The translations under genes were made by a program, and so were the position numbers. A stretch of 64,000 nucleotides of DNA from Bacteroidia bacterium (lineage in GTDB: Bacteria; Bacteroidota; Bacteroidia; Flavobacteriales; Flavobacteriaceae). Below are positions 48,101 through 55,315 of the stretch, in pieces (positions within the stretch are counted from its first letter, which is position 1; each line of letters opens with the position of its first letter). The notes under the pieces are model-generated. The model saw nothing but the letters and a program-made list of their open reading frames with translations, was not told the DNA's origin and searched no databases. Location: the NCBI GenBank assembly GCA_030427585.1, contig JAUIBW010000004.1, positions 124,001-188,000 on the forward strand, in the 5' to 3' direction.

Positions 48101-48491
48101 TATCTACCATAGAAACCCCGGTAGACCAACCTTCCTGATCTGTAACTCCTGCATTCTTTGTAATATCATCAAAGACAAAACCACCTTTATTAAGATAAAG
48201 TTTATTAGTTCCCTGATTAGAACTAAAATAAATATCTTCTAATCCATCATTGTTGATATCACCAACAGCCACTCCCCCGCCATTATAGATATATGAATAA
48301 TTAAGAAAATTAAAATACAATGTTTCTTCGATCTTATTCTTAAAATCTATAGTACTACGGGTTTCTGAAACTTTTTCAAATAGCGTTGTACTCTGTTTTT
48401 TTTTTACTACAGTATTACTTTCTTTCTGATCTTTTGAACAACCCGAAAAAATCAAAATCAGTACTAAGAGGTAAATTATATTCTGCATCAT
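45192..48491 (-). CDS. FG-GAP/ASPIC-UnbV repeat lipoprotein (CRTAC1-like)
   Basis: This is a surface or periplasmic lipoprotein of 1099 residues. The lipobox FSGC gives Cys18. Many FG-GAP/VCBS calcium-binding beta-propeller repeats follow, each with a D-x-D-x-DG pattern such as GDINNDGLEDIY, DINADGWLDIY, DFDKDGDLDVY and DVDQDGDLDLF. The middle carries an ASPIC/UnbV domain (about 505-575, with GIGAKVNIYT and RGFQSSVSQRIHFGLG). A second propeller fills the C-terminal half. Relatives are common in Bacteroidota, often near SusCD genes, and may bind polysaccharides or proteins. Here no SusCD is adjacent, so the target is unknown. It is divergent from the DUF255 gene. Confidence 0.9.
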   Translation of the reverse strand: MMQNIIYLLVLILIFSGCSKDQKESNTVVKKKQSTTLFEKVSETRSTIDFKNKIEETLYFNFLNYSYIYNGGGVAVGDINNDGLEDIYFSSNQGTNKLYLNKGGFVFDDITKNAGVTDQEGWSTGVSMVDINADGWLDIYVCKSGALQHKEKRKNKLYINQKNGTFIEQADQYGLASSAFSTQAYYLDFDKDGDLDVYLLNHRPDFNNNVTIDPRIQFSYHPESSDQLFENNNGKFTDITQKSGLLNKAWGLSASIGDFNEDDWPDIYVANDFLESDFLYINNHDGTFTNTILSTFDHITANSMGSDFADINNDLKPDLVVLDMLSDDHKRSKENMASMSTENFNELVKSGYHHQYMSNALQLNLGNGVYSEIGQLSGISNTDWSWAPVLADFDNDGFNDLFVTNGIYHDLSNQDFRNKMKTNIRNRKKVTLEEAIGMMPSTKLSNKMFLNNKDLTFLPVTKEWGLQEKVNSNGVAYADLDNDGDLDLILNNQMETASIYKNNQQNNYISVMLSGSAKNPNGIGAKVNIYTKDQQQSKIHYPVRGFQSSVSQRIHFGLGDVTIIDSIQVQWPQGASSTTLKNIKGNQLLEINQKDTALALVKSKKQPAHVPAVIDASQFGIQYKNTERNFDDYKLQLLLPQKQSEKGRALTVGDVNNDGKEDFFVGNAKGAPAAMYIQQEDRTFRASSVPVFQNDKEYEDNQALFFDIDNDGDQDLFVASGSYEDQENSDWLIDRVYTNDGKGNFIRDTTFPKIKSISSAVAVSDVDQDGDLDLFIGGGVVPGKYPMSSPSYVLRNDSGNFVKVTHKMIKGQEQLNMVNGAVFSDYDKDGDEDLLVIGEWMPITIFDNDKGILIKKDIDALQHTSGWYFTIQPTDIDSDGDIDYLIGNMGQNTKFHPTKDKPLHIYTKDFDQNQSLDIILSKESKTGLLLPVRGKQCSSEQLPMLNNKFKTYKEFANASLSDIYGDQDLKEATHYMAKEFNTVILINDGQGDFNITPLPVQAQFGPTTDFVIEDFNKDGINDIFGIGSLYEAEVETIRYDANKGYLLYKNTGNTLSFSATLPALHGLEIKAAERIMIGDKKYILMQCKNTGLKLLPIDF

Positions 48492-48720
48492 ATACTAAAA
48501 AATTAGATTTTCCTTTTTTTGAGGAAATTTGAAAATAAGGAACATTTCTTTTTATTATAAACTTATCCTCCAAACAGCATATTTTTATAGACAAACAACC
48601 TTTATTAAAGGATAGCATTACTCTATGCATTTCTTAATATAGACAAACCTCTAAGCATCGTATTTAGGGATATTATACAAATTATTGTACTTTGCTTTAA
48701 ATATACCTTTTTGTAACGAA

Positions 48721-50814
48721 ATGTTAAATACTTCACGAATTATAAAGTTTATTTTTTTTACTGTATTATTAGTTGTTTTTGGTTGTAAGGATACTTCATC
48801 AAAAAGTGATCATCCATATACCAATAGCTTGATTAATGAAACAAGCCCTTATTTATTACAACATGCACATAATCCTGTAGATTGGAGACCCTGGAGTGAT
48901 AGTGCTCTTGAAGAAGCTGTAAAAGCCGATAAATTATTAATTGTAAGTATTGGGTATTCTTCTTGCCATTGGTGTCATGTCATGGAAAAAGAAACATTTG
49001 CAGATGAAAATATCGCTCTAATAATGAATGAGCGTTTTATAAATATTAAAGTAGATAGAGAAGAACGTCCTGATCTTGATCATCTTTATATGACTGCTGT
49101 ACAACTAATGCAAGGTAGTGGTGGATGGCCTCTTAATGTTATTCTTCTCCCTAATGGGAAACCAGTATATGGCGGTACCTATCATACCAATGAGCAATGG
49201 AAAGACGTATTAAACAAAATCACTGATTTATATCAAACAGATCCTGAAAAACTAACAGATTATGCCAATAAAATTTCGTCGGGTATACATGCTACCAATG
49301 TAATAGAACCCAAAAATGATGATACTCATTTAACTAAAGATGCTCTTGATTTAAGTGTAAATAATTGGCAAAAAAATTGGGATCTTAAATGGGGAGGAGA
49401 TCTTGGGAATCAAAAATTTATCAAACCACATAGTTTGGATTTTCTTATGGATTATGCTGAACTAACACATAACGATACGGTTAAAAGGCATGTTGAAAAC
49501 ACTTTAGACAACATCGCATCGGGTGGCATTTATGATCATATTGGCGGAGGCTTTTTTAGATACAGTACCGATCCATATTGGAAAATACCTCATTTTGAAA
49601 AAATGCTCTACACCAATGCGCAACTAATTAGCCTCTATTCTAAAGCATATAAGGTTTATAAAAAAGTACAGTATAAAACTATAGTAGAAGAGACCATTGC
49701 CTTTTTAGAACGTGAAATGAAAGGTAAAAATGGAGGGTATCACTCGGCGATAGATGCTGATAGTGAAGGAAAAGAAGGTGGTTATTATCAATGGACAAAA
49801 GAAGAGTTACAACATATTTTAAAAGAAGAGTTTTCTCTTTTTTCTGAGTATTATGATTTAGGAACTTCTGAGAGCCCAGAAAAAGAAGCTTCTTTTAGTA
49901 TACAACAATCTTCTAATGATAGTATGTTTAGTGCTCAAAATAATATCAAACCAAAGAAACTGATATCTCTAAAAGCTAAATGGCAAGAATTACTCTTTAA
50001 CGAAAGACAGAAAAGAGTATCCCCTGCTATTGATGATAAAGTGATTACTTCATGGAATGCCTTATTGATTAATGGATTTATTGATGCTTATAAAGCTTTT
50101 GGGAATAAAGAATACCTTACCAAAGCTATTGCACTTTACGATGTTATTAACACCAATAATGCCAACAACAATTTTCTGGTTCATACTTTTAAAAAAGGTG
50201 ATAAGCAGCAAGAAGGTTTTATAGAAGATTATGCTTTACTTATTGATGCTACTATCAATTTATATAGTGTAACCCTGAAAACAAAATACCTGGATCATGC
50301 AAACGCTCTACATACTATCGCTACAACTCATTATACAGATTCGGTGACTAAGATGTATAAATACACCAAAGAAAGTAAATTGATCTCTACACTAATTAAA
50401 GTTGATGATGGAGTAATACCATCGCCAAATGCTGTTATGGGACATAACCTAAAAAGACTTGGTATTCTAAACTATGATAACCAACTTACAGAAAAGTCGA
50501 AGCAAATGTTATCTTCTATGGCAGATTATTTAACTGATAACGCAAAAGATTTCTCTAAATGGAATGCTTTACAGCTTCATACTGTTTATCCTTTTTATGA
50601 AATTGTAATCGTAGGGGAAAAAGCAGATGCTATAGCCGATACTTTTAATTCGTATTATATCCCAAACGCTATTGTTGTGGGGAGCACTAAAGAAAGTTCA
50701 CTACCTGTATTTAAAAACAAATATATAGGAGATGCAACTTTTATATATGTTTGCCAGCAAGGAGCATGCAAACTTCCCGTACAACGTGTAGAAGACGCTC
50801 TTAAGCAATTATGA
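48721..50814 (+). CDS. DUF255 thioredoxin-like lipoprotein (YyaL/SPATA20 family)
   Basis: This 697-residue protein has two parts. The N-terminal thioredoxin-like domain (about 34-195) begins [20 protein letters not shown] and has the CxxC-type motif CHWCHVM at 82-88. The C-terminal (alpha/alpha)6 region (about 260-680) resembles glycoside-processing folds and contains [20 protein letters not shown] and [13 protein letters not shown]. The family's function is unclear. I chose ATG 48721 because the frame upstream only offers a TTG, and this start yields a lipobox (LLVVFGC, Cys22). The lipoprotein form is unusual; most relatives are cytoplasmic. Confidence 0.88.
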   Translation: MLNTSRIIKFIFFTVLLVVFGCKDTSSKSDHPYTNSLINETSPYLLQHAHNPVDWRPWSDSALEEAVKADKLLIVSIGYSSCHWCHVMEKETFADENIALIMNERFINIKVDREERPDLDHLYMTAVQLMQGSGGWPLNVILLPNGKPVYGGTYHTNEQWKDVLNKITDLYQTDPEKLTDYANKISSGIHATNVIEPKNDDTHLTKDALDLSVNNWQKNWDLKWGGDLGNQKFIKPHSLDFLMDYAELTHNDTVKRHVENTLDNIASGGIYDHIGGGFFRYSTDPYWKIPHFEKMLYTNAQLISLYSKAYKVYKKVQYKTIVEETIAFLEREMKGKNGGYHSAIDADSEGKEGGYYQWTKEELQHILKEEFSLFSEYYDLGTSESPEKEASFSIQQSSNDSMFSAQNNIKPKKLISLKAKWQELLFNERQKRVSPAIDDKVITSWNALLINGFIDAYKAFGNKEYLTKAIALYDVINTNNANNNFLVHTFKKGDKQQEGFIEDYALLIDATINLYSVTLKTKYLDHANALHTIATTHYTDSVTKMYKYTKESKLISTLIKVDDGVIPSPNAVMGHNLKRLGILNYDNQLTEKSKQMLSSMADYLTDNAKDFSKWNALQLHTVYPFYEIVIVGEKADAIADTFNSYYIPNAIVVGSTKESSLPVFKNKYIGDATFIYVCQQGACKLPVQRVEDALKQL

Positions 50815-50819
50815 AATAA

Positions 50820-50848
50820 AAAAGAGATTCTTTATCAGAACCTCTTTT
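50820..50848. terminator. Bidirectional terminator between DUF255 gene and tRNA-Pro
   Basis: AAAAGAG-A-TTC (50820-50830) pairs with GAA-C-CTCTTTT (50838-50848). It starts 6 bases after the protein stop and 7 bases from the 3' end of the opposing tRNA. Confidence 0.65.
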
Positions 50849-50854
50849 GTGATG

Positions 50855-50929
50855 TCGGGATGACAGGATTTGAACCTGCGACCACACGGCCCCCAGCCGT
50901 GTACGCTAACCGGACTGCGCCACATCCCG
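50855..50929 (-). tRNA. tRNA-Pro (anticodon GGG)
   Basis: On the minus strand the 75-base tRNA has an acceptor stem CGGGATG/CATCCCG, the D-arm GGCGCAGTCCGGTTAGCG, and an anticodon stem CACGG/CCGTG around the loop CTGGGGG with GGG at 34-36. The T-arm contains GGTTCAAATCC. The discriminator is A; CCA is not fully encoded. Confidence 0.93.
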
Positions 50930-51089
50930 AAAAAATTAAGAGTGCAAATATAACTTTTTATTCTAATTTTTGGGAATCGATTATCAACTAAAATGTAAAA
51001 CTTTTTAAGACGATTTCAATTTACTCCCAAACATATTTAATCTCATACTTAAACCCTTTTAAAAGGATATTTGTGACAAAAAAATAAAA

Positions 51090-51119
51090 AAAGGCTATCA
51101 AGTTATTTTGATAGCCTTT
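51090..51119 (-). terminator. Terminator of the double-glycine peptide genes
   Basis: AAAGGCTATCA (51090-51100) pairs with TGATAGCCTTT (51109-51119). In the minus direction a run rich in T follows immediately. It starts 7 bases past the peptide stop, a classic intrinsic terminator. Confidence 0.85.
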
Positions 51120-51125
51120 GTGAAA

Positions 51126-51329
51126 TTATTTTATTTCAATAACATCCAGACAGACAAGTTTTGCCGTACATGCTTTCATATCAATATGCCAGTTACATCC
51201 TGGTGGCGGTGGTGCTAATGGAAACATGCAATCATTAATATCACTAATTGGAATTCTTACTGCTCCTCCTTTTATTTCTTTTTGTTGAGTCTTACTCAAA
51301 GGCTTCCCTAATTTTTGTAAATCTTTCAT
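51126..51329 (-). CDS. Double-glycine leader peptide (bacteriocin/RiPP-like precursor)
   Basis: This 67-residue peptide from ATG 51329 has a 22-residue leader, MKDLQKLGKPLSKTQQKEIK then Gly-Gly. It fits the pattern of Bacteroidota natural-product and bacteriocin precursors cut by a C39-peptidase ABC exporter. The core (23-67) has four cysteines, a PPPPG turn and a WHI segment. I chose the internal ATG because the frame upstream offers only a TTG and this start puts the leader in register. A second leader peptide lies 33 bases upstream. No modifying enzyme or exporter is in the window. It could be a bacteriocin, a signal, or a two-peptide partner. Confidence 0.75.
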   Translation of the reverse strand: MKDLQKLGKPLSKTQQKEIKGGAVRIPISDINDCMFPLAPPPPGCNWHIDMKACTAKLVCLDVIEIK

Positions 51330-51362
51330 AATCGAAAATTTTAGATCCAAGTATATGCTATA

Positions 51363-51509
51363 CTAGTTATGTATATCATCGGTAGTTCCCGTTAATGTTC
51401 CCAACTTCTTAATCGCTTCCATTTGTCTTGCTATCTCAGCCAAAGCTGCAGCTAAACCATCTATTCCTCCGTTAGTTTCTCTTAATTCCTTACCTGTTAA
51501 ATTTCTCAT
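51363..51509 (-). CDS. Second short double-glycine leader peptide
   Basis: This is a 48-residue peptide (ATG 51509, TAG 51363-51365). The leader MRNLTGKELRETN is followed by Gly14-Gly15; the 33-residue core is helical and amphipathic (IDGLAAALAEIARQMEAIKK) with no cysteine. The motif L(T/S)K/GxELRxxNGG matches the double-glycine pattern. It lies directly upstream of the other peptide on the same strand, with the shared terminator after the second gene, so they should be one transcript. The two cores are quite different, one helical and one cysteine-rich. Confidence 0.65.
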   Translation of the reverse strand: MRNLTGKELRETNGGIDGLAAALAEIARQMEAIKKLGTLTGTTDDIHN

Positions 51510-51762
51510 TTTTTGATTGAATTTTAATTAAACATTATTTTTTTAAAGTTGCTTCCTATTGAAAACTTTGGTAAAACTAATATATGATGATCTCAAATTA
51601 TGAGACGCCTAAAAATAATTCCTGAAAAGTTAGAATTCACGAATTCATTTTAAGTTCACTACATCAGGAAACATCTATGTTTTAGGTAAGAAATTAGTAT
51701 AGAAGTACAAAAAGTAATTTAAATACTTTTTCAAAAAATTGTCGGGTAATTGGTATACTTAT

Positions 51763-52782
51763 TTATCTCTCTAGAATTTTGATCATTTTAAATGATTTTA
51801 ATAAATGAAACAATCCTGGTAAAATTACCGTCCCACCAATAATAAGAGATATTCCTAAGACATTAATAACACTATCTGGAGCTATATTTTCTATTAAACT
51901 AACACTTCCTGTTTGGGTAATTATTATATCTGGGTAATGAGAAATCAAAACTGCCGATAAAATTAAAAATACCTGTAATCCTGCAAAAAACCTACTCCAT
52001 ACTGTATTGCCTTTTTTGATAGTTTTCCATAACGGAAATAACAGAAAGGCTGAAAGTACAATCGAAATTATTGTAATAGGGTTTTTCATAAACTCTTGTA
52101 CAAATACATTCTTAACGATGTATCCATATCCAAAGGTTAATAGTCCTACAACAAAAACAATAATTGTAGCAATAGCTGATTTTCTAATATAGATATTTTC
52201 GTTTCCTTCTTTTGATTCTCCTATTAGTAAAACTGAAGATAAAAATGCACAAAGCGCTGCAAAAAATAACCCAACCAATATGCTAAATACATTAAACCAG
52301 GGTTGTACAAATGCTTCATAAAATGTTAAGGAGCTAATATCATCTACTAAACGTATTTCTCCACTAATCAATGCCCCGAATACCATTCCTAAAAATATCG
52401 GGGTAATCAAACTAGAGATTTTAAACATATTATCATATAACTTCTGAGAGTTATCAATAATAGCATCATAATGCCTAAACACAAAAGCCACTCCCCTTAG
52501 CGTAACACCCAGCAATATTATAGTAAGCGGAATATGTAAGCTCACTACCATGATATTATAATACACTGGAAATGCTATCCACAGAATCACGATCAAAATA
52601 ATAATCCAAATATGATTAGCTTCCCAAACGGGTCCCATAACACGATAAATAGTCTTCTTGGTAATCTTCTGATTTTCTTCTGATGAAAAAAGCTCTACTA
52701 TCCCAGCTCCATAATCTGCTCCACCCAAAACCACATAGAGATATAGGGAAAAGATCAAAAAGAATAATACAACGTACAGCAT
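51763..52782 (-). CDS. cydB: Cytochrome bd oxidase subunit II
   Basis: This is an inner-membrane protein of 339 residues with eight or nine hydrophobic helices. The start YVVLGGADYGAGIVELF near residue 16 is the CydB signature, followed by GPVWEANHIWIIILIVILW. With CydA it forms the high-affinity quinol oxidase used at low oxygen. It starts 2 bases after the cydA stop, so the pair is an operon. Confidence 0.96.
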   Translation of the reverse strand: MLYVVLFFLIFSLYLYVVLGGADYGAGIVELFSSEENQKITKKTIYRVMGPVWEANHIWIIILIVILWIAFPVYYNIMVVSLHIPLTIILLGVTLRGVAFVFRHYDAIIDNSQKLYDNMFKISSLITPIFLGMVFGALISGEIRLVDDISSLTFYEAFVQPWFNVFSILVGLFFAALCAFLSSVLLIGESKEGNENIYIRKSAIATIIVFVVGLLTFGYGYIVKNVFVQEFMKNPITIISIVLSAFLLFPLWKTIKKGNTVWSRFFAGLQVFLILSAVLISHYPDIIITQTGSVSLIENIAPDSVINVLGISLIIGGTVILPGLFHLLKSFKMIKILER

Positions 52783-52784
52783 AT

Positions 52785-54086
52785 TTAATGATTTGAGTTA
52801 TTTAAAACTTTTATTTGTCTAAGCATCAACCAGGTAACCGCAAATGATAGAGTAAAATATACAACAATATAGGTATAGAAACTAAACACAATACCAGGCA
52901 TAGGAGTTACTGCATCTTTAGTTTTCATAATCTTATGAATTATCCAGGGTTGTCTCCCTACTTCTGTAACAATCCACCCTGCTTCTAATGCAATAAATCC
53001 CATTGGGGCCAATAACACAAATAGTAGCCAATACTTATGACTAGCAAACCATTTTTTCTTTTTTAAGGATATAAAATATAGAATTCCTGCAAAAAGCAAA
53101 AGGGTACCGATTCCTACCATGATCTGAAATGCATAATGCACCATAGCTACATTAGGCCATTCATCCTCGGGAAAATCATTTAACCCTTTAACTTCGGCTT
53201 CAAAATCAGAAAAAGCAAGAAATGATAACATTCTCGGGATTGCTATTTTATACTTTACTACTTGTTTTTCTGTATCTACTATTCCACCGATATATAAAGG
53301 AGCTCCTTTTTTGGTATCATAATGCGCTTCCATTGCTGCAAGTTTTACAGGTTGTCGTTCTGCAATATCTTTAGCAGAAATATCACCACTGATCGGTTGT
53401 AATATTGCTGCTATTGCTCCAAATGTTATCGCGATTTTAAATGCTTTTTTATGTAATTCTACTTTTCTTTTTCGGTACACCTGATATGCATGAACTCCCG
53501 CAACAGCAAAACCAGTAGCTGTAAAAGCAGCCAATGTCATATGCAAAGCTTGTGTAAACCAGGCAGGGTTTAACATAGCCTGTACTGGATCTATATTTAG
53601 AAATTTCCCATCTACATATTCAAATCCTGTTGGAGCATTCATCCACCCGTTAGCGGCAACTACCAAAATTCCAGATGCTACTCCCGATAAACCAATAATA
53701 ATTCCGGTTATCCAATGAAATCTCTCTGGTAGTTTACCCCATCCATATAAATAAAAACCTAAGGCTATAGCTTCTACAAAAAAAGCTGCTCCTTCTAGTG
53801 AAAAAGGCATTCCGATAATGGGTCCGGCATGTTTCATAAACTCGGGCCAAAGTAACCCCAGTTCAAAAGATAATGCTGTACCCGAAACAGCACCGGTAAC
53901 AAAAAATATTGCCACCCCTTTTTGCCATGATTTTGTTAGAGTTAAATATACCTGATCACGCGTTTTTAACCACTTATAGTGAGATACCACCATAAAAAAA
54001 GGCATGACCATGCCAATACAAGCAAAAACAATATGAAATATTAGAGTAAATGCCATTTGGAGTCTTGCCGCATCAAGATTTTCCAT
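52785..54086 (-). CDS. cydA: Cytochrome bd oxidase subunit I
   Basis: This is the haem-bearing subunit of 433 residues. His18 (in FTLIFHIVF) aligns with the haem ligand of other CydA proteins, and GTALSFELGLLWPEFM and SLEGAAFFVEAIALGFYLYG are conserved helices. The Q-loop between helices 6 and 7 is short, and the total is about 90 residues shorter than E. coli CydA, as in the cyanide-tolerant type seen in many Bacteroidota. It oxidises menaquinol and reduces oxygen to water without pumping protons. Confidence 0.96.
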   Translation of the reverse strand: MENLDAARLQMAFTLIFHIVFACIGMVMPFFMVVSHYKWLKTRDQVYLTLTKSWQKGVAIFFVTGAVSGTALSFELGLLWPEFMKHAGPIIGMPFSLEGAAFFVEAIALGFYLYGWGKLPERFHWITGIIIGLSGVASGILVVAANGWMNAPTGFEYVDGKFLNIDPVQAMLNPAWFTQALHMTLAAFTATGFAVAGVHAYQVYRKRKVELHKKAFKIAITFGAIAAILQPISGDISAKDIAERQPVKLAAMEAHYDTKKGAPLYIGGIVDTEKQVVKYKIAIPRMLSFLAFSDFEAEVKGLNDFPEDEWPNVAMVHYAFQIMVGIGTLLLFAGILYFISLKKKKWFASHKYWLLFVLLAPMGFIALEAGWIVTEVGRQPWIIHKIMKTKDAVTPMPGIVFSFYTYIVVYFTLSFAVTWLMLRQIKVLNNSNH

Positions 54087-54494
54087 AAGATCTGTTTTTT
54101 AAATCTTCAGTTTTACAAAGATACTTTTCAGCATAATAATTGTTAGTAACACGGGTTACAAACATGAAAAAAAAGACTGTTTTCCCATAAGTTCCTTTTG
54201 GCCTATAAAGATACGATCTAGCTCTGGTTTAATCATTAAACAAAGGCTTTATTTTTTTATAAAAACTAAAAAAAATCATGCTTATAAGAGTATCCTGATA
54301 CTAACACATTTATACCTTATTTTTTTCTAAGAAATTTGATATATAATCACTGTTTTTAATTCGATCACATCATAAATGTTCTTCTCGGGAAAAATTGACA
54401 AGAGGTTAGGGAAAAACTACATTTTTAGAAAGCAAGTATCATTGCATCTTTACTCCATCAAATACAGAACAATAGTAAACTCTAAAAAATAAAC
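54087..54494. other. Divergent 408-base intergenic region of cydA
   Basis: The gap between cydA (minus) and the SnoaL-like gene (plus) holds a cydA promoter candidate near 54116 and otherwise AT-rich sequence. No open frame of note, repeat or RNA structure is seen. Confidence 0.5.
54116..54123 (-). promoter_or_regulatory. cydA -7 box
   Basis: The minus strand reads TATCTTTG, a perfect TAnnTTTG Bacteroidota -7 element, 30 bases upstream of the cydA ATG. No clear -33 element is present at the usual distance, so an activator may be needed. Confidence 0.55.
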
Positions 54495-54851
54495 ATGGAA
54501 AATACAATCGAAAAAAACCTTAAACACATTCACGAATTATTGTCGAAAGGAGCTTTTATTGAAGCAATGGATACTTACTTACATGATGATGTAGAATTAA
54601 AAGAAGCCAATGATGCTCCTAAAAAAGGAAAAGCGTTTAATCTTAAGTTTGAACAAGATTTTATAGATAATCAGCTTTCAGAATTTATTAGGTATGATGT
54701 TAATAATTATGCTATTAATGGAAATCATTCTTTTTATGATGCTGTAATGGAATTAAAACTAAAAGATGGCAGTACTATGCTTTCTGAACAGACTGTTGTT
54801 ACCGAGTGGAAAGATGGAAAAATTTATAGAGAACGATATTATCACGCATAA
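54495..54851 (+). CDS. SnoaL-like (NTF2-fold) protein
   Basis: This is a cytoplasmic protein of 118 residues with the NTF2/SnoaL cone fold: an N-terminal helix NLKHIHELLSKGAFIEAMDT, then YLHDDVELKEAN, and a C-terminal strand pair ending TVVTEWKDGKIYRERYYH. Members are small enzymes or ligand-binding proteins; no active residues can be assigned. It is a single gene with its own terminator, divergent from cydA. Confidence 0.85.
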   Translation: MENTIEKNLKHIHELLSKGAFIEAMDTYLHDDVELKEANDAPKKGKAFNLKFEQDFIDNQLSEFIRYDVNNYAINGNHSFYDAVMELKLKDGSTMLSEQTVVTEWKDGKIYRERYYHA

Positions 54852-54867
54852 TACCCCATACCTATGC

Positions 54868-54906
54868 AAAACCCTTTTTATGTCAAGGTATAAGAAGGGT
54901 TTTTTC
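54868..54906 (+). terminator. Terminator after the SnoaL-like gene
   Basis: AAACCCTT (54869-54876) pairs with AAGGGTTT (54895-54902) and a T-run follows. It lies 17 bases past the stop codon. Confidence 0.75.
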
Positions 54907-55012
54907 TCATTTTTAAAACAAGGAATAAAAAATTCTTTACTTTATACTATAATTTGGTTTTATTTTAAATGATTTGTCTATATTTGCACCCTCAAAAGGG
55001 AAATATACACCT

Positions 55013-55087
55013 CGGGGTGTAGCGTAGCCCGGTTATCGCGCCGCGTTTGGGACGCGGAGGTCGCAGGTTCGAATCCTGCCACCCCGA
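55013..55087 (+). tRNA. tRNA-Pro (anticodon TGG)
   Basis: This 75-base tRNA has an acceptor stem CGGGGTG/CACCCCG, D-arm AGCGTAGCCCGGTTATCGCG, anticodon stem CCGCG/CGCGG around TTTGGGA (TGG at 34-36), and T-arm GGTTCGAATCC. The discriminator is A. It is 4 kb from the other tRNA-Pro and on the opposite strand. Confidence 0.95.
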
Positions 55088-55093
55088 CAGAAA

Positions 55094-55130
55094 AAACCCT
55101 CTGTTTTCAGTAGATCACAGAGGGTTTATT
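55094..55130 (+). terminator. Terminator after tRNA-Pro
   Basis: AAACCCTCTG (55094-55103) pairs with CAGAGGGTTT (55118-55127), followed by a short AT-rich tail. It starts 7 bases after the tRNA. Confidence 0.8.
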
Positions 55131-55315
55131 GTTTCTTCACGTCATAGGGTCGGCAGTATAAAGTATAACTATTCCCTAAAGAGAAAATAGCTCCTCAATT
55201 AAGATTTATACTTAATATAAAACTACAAATTTGTATTATCCCGTAAATTAATAACAAAAAAGACGTAGTCAAAATTTATTATAAATCATCATTCTAATTT
55301 ACTGATCTATATTTT

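Noticed and set aside
45192..48491. SusCD-linked accessory role for the FG-GAP lipoprotein
   Set aside because: Such proteins often sit in SusCD loci, but no susC, susD or hydrolase gene adjoins this one.
51330..51362. The 33-base gap between the two peptide genes as a third peptide
   Set aside because: It is too short and has no reading frame; it is simply the operon spacer.
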